From positions 67,781,737-67,845,736 of the forward strand of contig CM036170.1 of assembly GCA_020631735.1 (NCBI GenBank): 64,000 nt of DNA, read 5' to 3'. A model generated the notes under the pieces. That model was not told the DNA's origin, made no database searches, and saw nothing but the letters and a program-made list of their open reading frames with translations. Position numbers and translations under genes: made by a program. Origin of the DNA: Saccharum officinarum (taxonomy: Eukaryota > Streptophyta > Magnoliopsida > Poales > Poaceae). Shown piece after piece: positions 11,501-23,027 of the stretch (its first letter is position 1; each line of letters starts with the position of its first letter).

Positions 11501-12459
11501 ATAAGGCCAAAGAGCAGTTGGGCGGCCCCCGGGTACATGTGGTTCCTGGTAAGCTCGCGACTTTACCTGAATGGTTGACTCGGTGACCAACACCTCACTT
11601 TAGCGGGTGAGTGAGGTTTGTGTGAGGAATAAATTACCAGCTGGTTAATAATCGATTCGAATCGCCATCGTTCACTGGATAGTGAGCACTTGACTTGAGC
11701 TACTTCATCGTAGTAATATTGATGGAACACTTGGACAGTTATATGAAATATGACATAATGGGAGTTGTTAATGATCATTGGTTATCATTAGCTGTTTAAT
11801 TACATGTTACTCTAGTACAGGTGCAAATGTAGTTGACAGGTTAATAAAGATTTAACTTGATGCAAAGCTTTTGGGAAAGATTCTTTAAATGCTAAAAATG
11901 CCTTTTTGCAAATGAGTCAGCTACCCCACTAGAAAGCCTGTCATGATCCTTGGTGTCTTTTATTTTTGGTTCTATCGGGTAAGTCTAGCTGAGTACCTTC
12001 TCGTACTCAGGGCTTTGTTCCCACTTGTTGCAGATGGGCAGATGTATTACGGCTATTGTATCAACTGCCTTTATCCTACGATGGGAGAAGCTTAGGACCA
12101 TGGGCAATGGTCATTCACTACATCTCGTCTGATGCTTTTGTTGGAAGATGATCCTGAGTTGGCACTGTATTTTGAACTCTGTGTGAGTGTGTGATTTGAA
12201 CTAAATGCTTCCGCTACTTTCATTTGAAACTGGTTTGTAATAACTATGTTTAAACTCCGATGTATTTGTGATGCGAATTTTTATGTAACTTGTGATGGTG
12301 ACCGCTGAACTTATTACGATCTTGGCTGGTATGTAAGTTGGTTTGAAATCCGTCGTGATTTCACGGACTACCGGGTCATACGGGCTTAAGTTTGCTAAAT
12401 CATCTGCTCGGTGGATGATTTTCTTACTTAATCTCGTATAATTGGTCGGTTCTGTTACA
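8568..12459 (+). repeat. 5' LTR of chromovirus C
   Basis: 3892 bp, TGTAACACC to GTTACA. It holds an AT-rich left part, a strongly GC-rich block (about 9049-9880) and an acidic-peptide segment at 10847-10996. A good splice donor context, GAGCTCAG followed by GTGAGA, lies at 9499 inside the GC block. Long ORFs in the GC block (for instance 9046-9774) are low-complexity Pro/Arg/Ser products of base composition. Confidence 0.85.
10847..10996 (+). other. Acidic exon-like segment in the C 5' LTR
   Basis: After a splice-acceptor-like CATACAG the reading frame codes a Glu/Pro-rich peptide (EEPEEQPEEQEVPEADEE) followed by VGEDLPEC, DHRPSSFERGKP. The 3' LTR has the same segment (21409-21559), and the diverged LTRs of chromovirus E have a homologous one with an identical EDLPECPDHRP core. 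The 5' copy is one base shorter near its start and reads EDLPECLDHRP. Function is unknown; a short exon or small peptide is possible. Confidence 0.5.
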
Positions 12460-12461
12460 GC

Positions 12462-12473
12462 TGGTATCGGAGC
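12462..12473 (+). other. tRNA-Met-type primer-binding site of chromovirus C
   Basis: TGGTATCGGAGC lies 2 bp after the 5' LTR end at 12459 and differs at one base from the common TGGTATCAGAGC. Confidence 0.8.
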
Positions 12474-12722
12474 ATGGTTTAGCGTATTTACTATTTACAA
12501 GTGTATTTAAAACAAAAAATTGTTTGAAAAACGTGATTTACAAACTAAAAGTGTGCCAGTGGTCATATCCTTTATGCCTAGTAAGGACTCTAGGTGGCTT
12601 ATTTAAGTACTGACTTGGGGGTTCTTGCACCATATTTCTCTTTCGTTGCTCATACGGCATGCTATTGTATGAGTGCCACTTAATTGAGTGGTAATGTATG
12701 GATCAGTTGCCTCTATGCCTCG

Positions 12723-12733
12723 GTAAGTGTGAG
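12723..12733 (+). promoter_or_regulatory. Candidate leader splice donor of chromovirus C
   Basis: GTAAGTGTGAG follows GCCTCG. The same 11 bases occur in the leader of chromovirus E at 58559-58569 (- strand), within an otherwise drifted leader. Splicing from here to the AG at 13248 would remove 526 nt and bring in the H3-like ORF; splicing to the AG at 14622 would remove 1900 nt and bring in gag. Splicing is inferred. Confidence 0.55.
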
Positions 12734-13248
12734 ATGTGAGAGCATGATCGGATACACCGCTGATCTAGGGAGAGTGCTTATAGGATACTGGAGTACTTAC
12801 ATGTTTTACGCATGTTTTTACAAAAGTGTCACATGTGTGGTTGTTCCGTCCGTTGAGGCGATGCCGTCAATAGGATGATGTTTTGGGTGGTTACTACCGT
12901 TTTACGCATATCTGGGGATTCGTGTAGAGCGTGTAGATAGATTTACTGCTTTCATGCATGCATGGGGATTTGGGCTGAAATGAATTTTCTATAGGTACAT
13001 AACAGCGTTTCTCGTGTAGAACGTATTAGTTACGTATATGAGAGATCGCCTGTATGCCACCGAATTCATCGCTAGATATCATTTATTTCTTAAGTTTGTG
13101 AGAACGTAAGAAACGTACATGCATCATGTTGCTTGTGCATTTCATTCATGCCATGCATTCCTCCCCTTATAAATTGATTATCCCCTTTTGATAAAAATTG
13201 TACGAACTTAAATGTGTTCTCACCAGGTAATCAAAACTTTTGGTATAG

Positions 13249-14262
13249 ATGGCCCGCACGAAGCAGACTGCCCGTAAGTCCACAGGTGGAAGAGCACCCC
13301 GACACCAGTTGGCCCCGCGGGAGCGCCGCAACACGGACACCTTTCTGAGCGAGTTTGGCATGCCAACTTTGCTTTGGAGAGTGCTCCATGATGTGGGGTA
13401 CCCAGAGGGTCAGGAGCCGGTGTACTCTTGGAGTGAGAGCTAGTTAGCTGAGGATGGACTGGCAGTAGTGGAGATCATCGTCCCTGCTCTTGGTGATGCT
13501 CCAGAGTGGGATGGTTGGCACTTGGAGTTTGAGGGACGCACTCCGGTTGAGGGTGCAGAGGGAGCAGCTTTCCGTGTCATCAGGGACATCATGAGCAGAT
13601 TTCCCAATGAGCTGGCAGCAGCCTTGGCTGGCACTTTTCCGAGAGATGATCCTCGCGATGCTATTTGGGTGCAGCCGCAAGGAAGTGCTTTAGTCAGAGG
13701 CCCAAATGAAGGACAGGCTAGCGACAACCACGCTATGAGTGCGATGTATGCAGCTATCAGAGCATACCAGGGTCTTGAGTGCACCTATTGGACTTTGACT
13801 GGTTTGCGTGGTGATGATCGGCTCAAAGCAAGAAAACAAAAGAAGAAGCAGGCACGTGCTATAGCAAGTTTGCAGGAGCAGTTGGCTGACATGAGCTTAC
13901 AGCGAGACCAGGCTCTAGAGAGAGGTGATAGTTCTCTACAGCGGGTGCATACGTTGACTCAGGCCAACAATAACGCAGACCGCATGATTGGACAGTTGGT
14001 TCAGGAGAGGAATGAAGCCTGGAATGAGAGGAACCTTCTGAGGCAGAGGGTCAAGGAGCTAGAGGAGTACAATGTCAACTTGCATGAGGAGTTTCATGCG
14101 CTCTACAACGGGATTGGCCCGTATGCTCCTCTAGAAGCCGCCGGTATGGACGTCGACGACGACGAGGACGAGCCTGTAGCCGCACCTGCCGACGATGACG
14201 ACGTTGCTACTGATGGTAGCGATGGTGATGTCTCCGACCCCGACGATGGCCCCGAGGAGTAG
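13249..14262 (+). pseudogene. Histone H3 N-tail-mimic ORF of chromovirus C (one in-frame stop)
   Basis: A single frame of 337 codons broken by one TAG at 13441-13443. Residues 1-13 after Met equal the H3 tail (ARTKQTARKSTGG); 14-23 follow H3 with K14R, K18H, T22P and K23R, so K4, K9 and S10 remain while the acetylated lysines are gone. No histone fold follows. Residues about 30-175 form a probably globular domain I do not recognise (LHDVGYPEGQEPVYSW, APEWDGWHLEFEG, YWTLTGLRGDDR). Next come a Lys-rich stretch (KARKQKKKQ), a coiled coil of about 95 residues with ERNEAWNERN and EYNVNLHEEFH, and a C-terminal tail very rich in Asp/Glu. The ATG directly follows a TATAG acceptor-like site. The ORF sits between PBS and gag, where chromoviruses normally have no gene. 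The coiled coil and tail match the E ORF at 57453-58067; the middle domain does not occur there. Confidence 0.85.
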
Positions 14263-14622
14263 GCTAGTTGCTTCGCGTTAGCTACTAGGCCCTGTCACGA
14301 TGACCTTCTTTTGGCTTCATGTATCTTGATGTATCTCGTTCGAACCTTGAGACTTGGTAGAATGTTGGATCTTGGTTGTTCATGCGATACCTGAGCGCAT
14401 AAAGTCCAGTGTGTGTATGCTGGCAACGTGGTTGTATTGGACGCGATGTTTGCATTTGAAGTAATTTAATTAGTGATGTTGTTTTAATTGGAATGTGACT
14501 ATTGTGCCTCTGTTTTATTGTATGACTTTGTTCTCTCCAATGAATTCAGTACGACATAATTTTTCATTCACTCACAATTACTATAGCTTCGCTAAATCAT
14601 TACTTGTTGCTGAAATATGCAG

Positions 14623-15747
14623 ATGCCAAACACTCGCCGCGCCATGTATGAGGCTGCTGAAACTGGTGGAAATGGTGCCGGGGCAGGTGGGAGTGGTGAA
14701 AACAATGCCAACCATAATGAGTCACACCCGGAGCCGCATTTGCCGCCTCCTCCACTGCTCACTGCAGAGGTATTCTTTGCACAGTTTCTAGGAAGTCAGC
14801 GCAATGCCGAGCAGTCACAGAAGAATATGGAAGATTTTCTGCGTACCATTGCCAACAACGTGCAACGTGGTAACAACCAAGGTGGTGGCAATGGAGTGAA
14901 TCAGTACAGCAACTTCAAGGATTTCATGGACACTAGGCCGCCAATTTTCAAGGAAGCAACCGAGCCACTTGACGCTGAAGAATGGATCAACACTATGGAA
15001 GATAAGTTTCGTGTGTTAAGGCTGACAGAAGTACTGAAGATAGAGTATGTTGTCCATCAGTTACAAGGACTAACAGGGATGTGGTGGACGCATCATCGCA
15101 CCACCTTCCCTCCAAATGCTCAGATCTCATGGAGAGAGTTCACTGAAGCCTTCCGTGGAGTTTATATTCTATCAGGGCTAGTTGAGATGAAGTTGGGAGA
15201 GTTCTTGGCTTTAAATCAGGGCACCAAAACCATGACGCAGTATTTGCATGCCTTCAACAACTTGTGTCATTATGCTCCCGACATGGTTGACACATATGCT
15301 AAGAGAATTGCTAGCTTCAAGAGAGGGTTAGGTCCAAAGATGATGAAGCATGTGGGTACCAATACTCGCGCCAGATTCAATGACTTCATCAGTGATTGTC
15401 TGAAACAAGAGAAGAATAACAACGCGTATACAGCATCCAAGACTCGCAAGAGAGCATTTGAGTCAGGACTGTCACAGCCAAGAGTTGTCACTGCTAATCG
15501 TTCGACCTATCGCCCGTCTGCACCAGGTGCAAGGTTTAGGCCACCGCAACATAAGACCCAGAATTACAAGGGACCGCAGAAGCCATACAAGATGGCCGTG
15601 CCCCTAGCAAGGACAGCCGCAACTACGGGACAAGGTAACTCGAAGGGAGCTATCGGATCTGCTGGTACAGTGAAGGGACCCTATTACAATTGTGATCAGC
15701 CAGGCCACTTTTCCAAGTTTTGCCCTTATCCGCCCGGAAAGAAGCAA
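14623..15747 (+). CDS. Gag polyprotein part of chromovirus C
   Basis: Gag forms the virus-like particle and binds the RNA. The protein has an N-terminal linker, the retrotransposon gag core (FKDFMDTRPPIF, AEEWINTMEDKF, HQLQGLTGMWWTHH, WREFTEAFRG, FKRGLGPKMM), and a C-terminal CCHC zinc knuckle CDQPGHFSKFC in YYNCDQPGHFSKFCPYPP. An ATG exists at 14617, but I place the start at 14623 because this ATG directly follows an AATATGCAG acceptor-like site, as in chromovirus E. The frame stops at a TAG (15748-15750) and continues in the same frame into the protease, so the stop probably replaced a CAG codon. Gag and pol were probably one polyprotein. Confidence 0.8.
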
Positions 15748-15750
15748 TAG

Positions 15751-18700
15751 ACCTATAATGCTCGGGTACACCACACCACTGTGGACGAGATTCCTGAGGG
15801 AAAGCCCGTAACTGCTGGTAAGTTTCCTGTTAACCAAAACCCTATAGTTGTTCTATTTGATTCTGGATCATCGCATTCTTTTATGAGTCAAGCATTTGCA
15901 CGGAAACATGAACAACTATGCACAGACTTAAGTTATGGTTACCGTATAAGTTCAGCAGGGGATGATGTTTTAACCAATCAGATGGTTAGAGGGGCAACCC
16001 TTGAGTTAGGTAGTCAAAAGTTTCGAGTAAACTTGATAGTTATGCCTGGACTAGTTCTGGATGTCATCATAGGGATGAATTGGATGAAGGAATGGGGAGC
16101 AGTTATAGATACAGGAAGTCGGGTACTTACCCTGAAGGATCCCTAGGGAGAGGGTACTTTTCAGGTACCATTGCCCAAAAGAATAGATCTTGTGAGTGTG
16201 ACATGTGCTATGGAAGTCATTCCGATTCATCAGATTCCGGTCGTGTGTGAGTTTCTGGATGTGTTTCCAGATGAGTTACCTGGTCTTCCGCTAGATAGAG
16301 GTGTTGAGTTTGGAATTGAGTTGATCCCCGGGACAGCTCCAATTTCAAGGAGATCTTATAGGATGCCTTCGGATGAGTTAGCTGAGCTAAAGAAGCAACT
16401 AGAGGAGTTGTTGAAAAAGGGGTTTATCCGGCCAAGTAAGTCTGAATGGGGATATCATGCCTTGTTTGTGAAGAAAAAGAAAGAGGGTACTTTGAGAATG
16501 TGTGTGGATTATAGGCCTCTTAATGCTGTAACTATCAAGAATAAGTATCCCTTACCTCACATTGATGTTTTGTTCGATCAGTTAGCCAAAGCTAGAGTGT
16601 TCTCCAAAATAGATTTAAGATCGGGTTACCATCAAATAAAGATTAGACCACAAGATATACCGAAAACCACCTTTTCTACCAGATACGGGTTGTATGAGTA
16701 TCTTGTTATGTTCTTTGGCTTAACAAATGCTCCTACCTACTTTATGTATCTGATGAATACGGTTTTCATGCCAGAGTTGGACAAGTTTATGGTTGTGTTC
16801 ATTGATGATATTCTAGTATACTCTGAGAATGAGAAAGATCATGAAGAGCATCTAAGAATTGTCTTAACCAGACTGAGAGATCATAAGTTGTATGCTAAGT
16901 TTAGCAAGTGTGAATTTTGGTTGAAGAAAGTTCCTTTCCTTGGTCACATTCTGTCAGAGAATGGAGTATCTGTAGATCCGAGTAAAGTGCAAGAGGTTAT
17001 GGATTGGAAGACACCAATCACAGTTTCAGAAGTCAGAAGTTTCTTGGGTTTAGCTAGTTACTATCGTCGTTTTATACCAGATTTCTCGAAGATTGCCAAG
17101 CCAATGACAAGTCTGCTACAGAAAGATCATAAGTTTGTGTGGACAGAGGAGTGTGAGACAACTTTCCACACTTTGCGGAAATTGTTGACTACTGCTCCAG
17201 TTCTAGCGCAACCGGACATTGAGAAACCTTTTGATGTGTTTTGCGACGCATCAAAAACAGGATTAGGTTGTGTTCTTATGCAAGAAGGAAGAGTCATTGC
17301 TTATGCCTCCCATCAGTTGAGAAAGCATGAGATCAACTATCTGACACATGATCTTGAGCTTGCTGCCATAGTGCATGCATTAAAAATTTGGAGACATTAC
17401 TTACTTGGTAATGTGTGCAATATTTTCACCGATCACAAGAGTCTCAAGTACATCTTCACCCAACCTGAATTGAACATGAGACAGCGAAGATGGTTAGAAT
17501 TGATCAAAGATTACAACTTGAATGTTCAATATCATCCTAGAAAGGCCAATGTAGTGGCAGATGCTTTGAGTAGAAAGTCACATTGCCTGAATGCACAACC
17601 TTTGCTCGAAGATGGTTTTGATCTAATGCATCCTGCCATGTTACATAGTATTCAGATTAGTTGTTCTTTGGAAAGTAAGATAATAGAAGGCCAGAAAACC
17701 GACAAAGGGATATTCCATATCAAAGAAAAGATTAAAGAAGAACCATCCAAGCACTTTAGATTGGATGAACATGGCATGTTATGGTTTGACGACCGTCTTG
17801 TTGTTCCCAAGGATGGAGAGCTTAAGAATAAACTTATGGATGAGGCTCACCTTTCAAAGTTATCTATCCATACCGGAAGTAGCAAAATGTACCAAGAACT
17901 AAGACCTCGTTTTTGGTGGACCAAGATGAAGAAAGAGATTGCAGCATATGTAGCCAGATGTGACACATGTTGTAGGGTAAAGGCTATTCATATGAGACCT
18001 GCTGGATTGTTGCAACCTTTGTCTGTACCTAGTTGAAAGTGGGATGATATAAGTATGGATTTCATCACAGGTTTGCCCACTACTCAGAAAGGACATGATT
18101 CGATTTGAGTAATTGTGGATCGTCTTACAAAGACAGCTCACTTTTTATCTGTCAAGACAGATTATAGACCACCTCAATATGTCGAGAAGTATATTGCTGA
18201 GATTGTGAGATTACATGGCATACCAAAGAATATAGTGTCTGACAGAGGGTCACAATTCACTGCTCACTTTTGGGAGCACTTGCATAAAGGTTTGGGAACT
18301 AGTTTGATTCGTAGCACTGCCTATCATCCTCAAACAGATGGTCAGACCGAAAGAGTTAATGCTGTTCTGGAGGATATGTTGAGAGCCTGTGTGTTATCTT
18401 CCCGAGGTTCATGGGAGTCATGGTTACCTTTAGCGGAGTTCGCTTACAATAATAGTTATCAAGAAAGTATCAAGATGGCACCATTCGAAGCTTTGTATGG
18501 CAGAAAGTGTAGAACACCACTTAACTGGATCGAGCCAGGAGAAAGAAGATATTATGGTATTGACTTCATGGAAGAAGCCGAGAAGAGAGTTCATATCATT
18601 CAGCAAAATATGAAAGCCGCTCAATCCCGTCAGAAAAGCTATGCGGATCGAAGAAGGAGACCGCTTGTGTTTGAAGTTGGTGACTATGTCTATCTGAAAG

Positions 18701-19121
18701 TCACGTCAATGAAGAAGAAACGGTTTGGAGTACGCAGAAAGCTTGCAGCCAGATTTGTGGGACCATATAAGATCTTGGTCCAGTCGCTTATAAGTTAGAG
18801 TTACCTAAGACAATGGGTGCTATATTCCCAATTTTTCATGTATCGCATCTCAAGAAGTGTTTGCGTGTTCCAGAGGAAAGAATCGAACCTCGAGGCATAA
18901 AGCTCAAGTCAGATTTGGTATATCGTGAGCAACCAGTTCGAGTGTTGGACTCTAAAGAAAGGGTTACTCGGAACAGTGTAGTGAAAACATATAAGATATA
19001 GTGGAGTCATCATGATGAAGGAGATGCAACTTGGGAAACGGGTGAATATCTACAAAAAGCTTATGAGGATTTTTATAACAAATGGTTCGTAACACAAAAT
19101 CTCAGGACGAGATTCTTATAA
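15751..19121 (+). pseudogene. Pol of chromovirus C: protease, RT, RNase H, integrase, chromodomain
   Basis: The frame continues from gag. Protease: FDSGSSHSF with D-S-G at 15859-15867. Reverse transcriptase: [27 protein letters not shown] and the catalytic FIDD at 16798-16809. RNase [11 protein letters not shown] and [10 protein letters not shown]. Integrase: HHCC zinc finger (H-x4-H ... CDTCCRVK), core with VDRLTK, SDRGSQF and QTDGQTERVN (D-D-E), and GPY module. A chromodomain-type end follows (PVRVLDSKERVTR ... WSHHDEGDATWE). Stops: TAG 16144-16146, TGA 18034-18036, TGA 18106-18108, TAG 18999-19001. One base is missing near 18777, shifting the frame before 18813. The final stop, TAA 19119-19121, overlaps the PPT. 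Confidence 0.85.
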
Positions 19122-19132
19122 GGGGGGAGGGT
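19119..19132 (+). other. Polypurine tract of chromovirus C
   Basis: TAAGGGGGGAGGGT lies directly before the 3' LTR start at 19133. The same purine run precedes the 3' LTR of chromovirus E. Confidence 0.85.
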
Positions 19133-22100
19133 TGTAACACCTCTGGGTGTCAAGCATGCAATCACATCCAAAATCATGAGCATTTGCATTTCATACATGT
19201 TCATCATCACATGCAAATTAAGTTAGAATTTATTTAAACTGTGATAAACATGTTTGGACTCTGAATTAGTAAAAATCCTAGGTAAGAGTGGTAAAAATTT
19301 GTTGAGCTATAACTCTAAATAACTTAGAAATAATTAACATGATTTTTGGAGCAAGTTTTGTATTCAAAATCTCCCCAAATTTTGCTTTTAAAAATATTTC
19401 AGAAAAATGAGTTTAGATTTCAAATTTGACTTTAAATCACTAATTCAAAATCTATTTAGAATTTTTAAAAGTGCCCTAAATGAAAGTTGTAGAGAATTAA
19501 ATTTTGAACAACTTTTGTTTTGGGGGCCACTTGTGAAAATGCCTTTTTCATCTTCAAAATTTGAATTTGAATCAGATTTTAAAATTTGAAAATGTATTTA
19601 GAAAAGAAAAATGAATTTTGGCCTTAACGGGCCGCCGCCTCCGCTTCGGCTTGCTGGCGCAAGCGGCCCGGCCCAGCTTCCCCGCTCGCCCGCGCCTCCC
19701 CCGCTCGCGCGCGCTCGCCGCGCCAGCGCGACCGGCCGCGTCAGGACGCGCTCGCCGCGTGGACGCCGCTCGACGTCACCGGCGTACGGGTGGCGCCTCG
19801 GTGGGTCCCACGTCCTCGCCCACACCTTAAGCAGCCACAGCACCGGCTTCACTTCACCTACCTCGCCTCCAGTCTCCATTTCCTCCCCTCTCGCCAGCAG
19901 CAACCGTGGAGCCGTGGCGGACGCTCGCGCCACCGCTCGCCGACGTCGCTCCGCCACCACCGCATGCCCTCACGAGCGCATCTCCGGTCAATTCCTCCCG
20001 GCCGCAGCCCCGCCTCGTCTTCCCCCATCTGGTGCTCACGCAAATTCCGTCGCTCGAGCTCAGGTGAGACCGAATTCGGTCGTCCGTCCACCGCGGGCGC
20101 CATGGCCGCCGCTCGGCCGACGCTGTGGACGAGACCCGTCCGCCATCCCATCTTCCCCAATTTCCACCCTTTCGTGCCCGCTTTCCTCTTGCGAATCCGT
20201 TGCTCGCTTCACCGTGCCCAGTCGTGGCCGGCAACGCCATCGGATGCCACCGCCGCGTGGCCACGCCGTCGAGGACGCCGGCATCCCGTGGTCACGCCCG
20301 CTCCCTCCCTCTCGGTTCGCTGGGCTGAACAGCCTTGGGCCAGAGCCCAAGCCGGGCTGACACGCCTGCTTTTCCCCGCGCGCGTGCTCGGGCCAAAAGC
20401 CGTAGCCGGCCGGTTGACTTCACTGGGCCGGCCCGTTAGCGATAAGAAAAATTGTTTTTGTTTTTCTTTTATTATTTGAAAATAGCAATGGTTTGAAAAA
20501 TGTTTGACTACTCAAATTTGCTCCAAATCTATTGAAATAAATTTTGTTATGTTCCTTATCATCGGATCTACTTGGGAAAATATTGCATGTCAAGTTTGAA
20601 ATATTTTTCTGTAGAATTTTTATTTAATTATGGAAACTGCTATTTTCTTGTTAAATATGTAATAAATCATAGAAAGCTCAGAAAAATATGGTTCCACTTG
20701 CAATAATTTTCTGCTGTGATGTACTTTCTAGGAAAAATATATGCCATGCATGTTCTGTAGAAAAATCTTGAGGTGTAGTACAAGTGTTTAATATTGCTAA
20801 TAATTATTATTTTTCCTAGAGAGAAAAATATGAATAAAACATGCATGTAATAATTTTTTCTATGGTGATTCTTTATTGTGTAGAATGTAGGAAAAATGTT
20901 AAATATGTTGTTTGATACTTTTCATAGTATAAAGTATTTTTTATGCTCATTTTTAGGCCCTAGCTTGTTATTTCTGTGTAGGCAGTTCTAGTAATCCAAA
21001 TGCAATGAAAATTTTGTGGTATGCTAGATTAGATGATAGAAAGCTACTGTAATTTTCTCAGATTTTTCTGTGCTACTAAAATAGGTGTTGCTGTTCAAAC
21101 CTAGTTACAATTAGGGTTTAATTAACCTTGTTAATGCATGACTAGTTAATAGGAGTTGCTTTGGTGTATCTTTGAAGCATTTAATAAGATGTGTTGACTT
21201 AGCATAGTAGTAGTAGAAGAGAATGCAGTAGATGACATGTGCTTGTAGTCTGTATTCTTGGATGATGTTGACTACCTTGTAGAAGAGTTGTATTCCTACT
21301 TTATGAAATAAAGTAAACCTATTTATCTACATTTCATTCATCATGACCATTACATGTCATTTCCGCAATGCACCTAGGCAAAAGCACTTATACGATTGCA
21401 TCATACAGGATCGCAGGAAGTAACGCCGGTAGCAGTTCCCGAGGAGCCGGAAGAGCAGCCCGAGGAGCAGGAAGTGCCCGAGGCCGACGAGGAGGTCGGT
21501 GAAGATCTTCCAGAGTGCCCAGACCACCGTCCGAGCTCTTTCGAGAGAGGCAAGCCCCGGAGCATTTTTCTCCCATGGTTTACAAATAGTTTATTAATGC
21601 TTTACTTTAACTGCTGCATTATGTTTAGGAGTTGTTTGTAACCGTTGCTGCATTATACCTTGTTTACTCTGTTCTACCCTATCCTTGTCACCTTGTTATT
21701 CACAGTCAAGTAATTGCTTAGCTTGCTTAGACCGGTAGAAGTCGGGTGATTTCCTGTCACCTGCGAGCTATAGGTGGTTACCGGGATCTGCTTGGAAAAG
21801 TATGTCATCATGGAATAACTAAGTGTTAATGTGAAGTTGAGACCGGACGGAAACTTGCAGGGTTTCGGACTGTAGTGTTTTCCGTCTGTGTCCATTAAGG
21901 ACCGACCGTTGTTGGGCCTCGAGTCATGTTGAACGCATGCCTTATATTTAGCTGGTTGAATAATGTACCTTTTGACTGTGAAGCTAGGAGATTATTCGGG
22001 CCGAGTGGATTGCCCGCAATGCACTGTACCGAAGCAGTAGTGGCAAGATACGGGGGCACGATGATAAGGCCAAAGAGCAGTCGGGCGGCCCCCGGGTACA

Positions 22101-23022
22101 TGTGGTTCCTGGCAAGCTCGCGACTTTACCTGAATGGTTGACTCGGTGACCAACACCTCACTTTAGCGGGTGAGTGAGGTTTGTGTGAGGAATAAATTAC
22201 CAGCTGGTTAATAATCAATTCAAATCGCCATCGTTCACTGGATAGTGAGCACTTGACTTGAGCTACTTCATCATAGTATTATTGATGGAACACTTGGACA
22301 GTTATATGAAATATGACATAATGGGAGTTGTTAATGATCATTGGTTATCATTACCTTTTTAATTACATGTTACTCTAGTATAGGTGCAAATGTAGTTGAC
22401 AGGTTAATAAAGATTTAACTTGATGCAAAGCTTTTGGGAAAGATTCTTTAAATGCTAAAAATGCCTTTTTGCAAATGAGTCAGCTACCCCACCAGAAAGT
22501 CTGTCATGATCCTTGGTGTCTTTTATTTTTGGTTCTGTCGGGTAAGTCTAGCTGAGTACCTTCTCGTACTCAGGGCTTTGTTCCTACTTGTTGCAGATGG
22601 GCAGATGTATTACGGCTACTGTATCAACTGCCTTTATCCTGCGATGGGAGAAGCTTAGGACCATGGGCAATGGTCATTCACTACATCTCGTCTGATGCTT
22701 TTGTTGGAAGATGATCCTGAGCTGGCACTATATTTTGAACTCTGTGTGAGTGTGTGATTTGAACTAAATGCTTCCACTACTTTCATTTGAAACTGGTTTG
22801 TAATAACTATGTTTAAACTCAGATGTATTTGTGACACGAATTTTTATGTAACTTGTGATGGTGACCGCTAAACTTATTACGATCTTGGCTGGTATGTAAG
22901 TTGGTTTGAAATCTATCGTGATTTCATGGACTACCGGGTTATACGGGCTTAAGTTTGCTAAATTATCTGCTCGGTGGATGATTTTCTTACTTAATCTCGT
23001 ATAATTGGTCGGTTCTGTTACA
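19133..23022 (+). repeat. 3' LTR of chromovirus C
   Basis: 3890 bp and collinear with the 5' LTR (3892 bp), with scattered substitutions. It contains the same GC-rich block (about 19614-20430), the GAGCTCAG/GTGAGA donor and the acidic segment at 21409-21559. Confidence 0.85.
21409..21559 (+). other. Acidic exon-like segment in the C 3' LTR
   Basis: This copy keeps the frame from an acceptor-like CATACAG through VPEEPEEQPEEQEVPEADEE, the EDLPECPDHRP core and FERGKPR. It matches the segment in the LTRs of chromovirus E in position and core sequence. Confidence 0.5.
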
Positions 23023-23027
23023 CTGGG

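Larger units (their letters stand above)
8568..23022 (+). mobile_element. Chromovirus C, complete Tekay/Del-like Ty3/gypsy element
   Basis: Two LTRs of nearly equal length (8568-12459 and 19133-23022) with TGTAACACC...GTTACA ends bracket a PBS, an H3-tail-mimic ORF, gag, pol with C-terminal chromodomain, and a PPT. The flanking 5 bp are CTAGG (8563-8567) and CTGGG (23023-23027), a target-site duplication with one change. It is inserted in the LTR of element D. Coding regions hold at least six in-frame nonsense codons and one frameshift, so this copy is dead. Clade is inferred from tRNA-Met-type PBS, chromodomain and long LTRs. Confidence 0.85.

Noticed and set aside
13249..13443. A host histone H3 gene or pseudogene
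   Set aside because: Similarity ends after residue 23; no alpha-N helix or histone fold follows. It lies at the same place in two separate elements.
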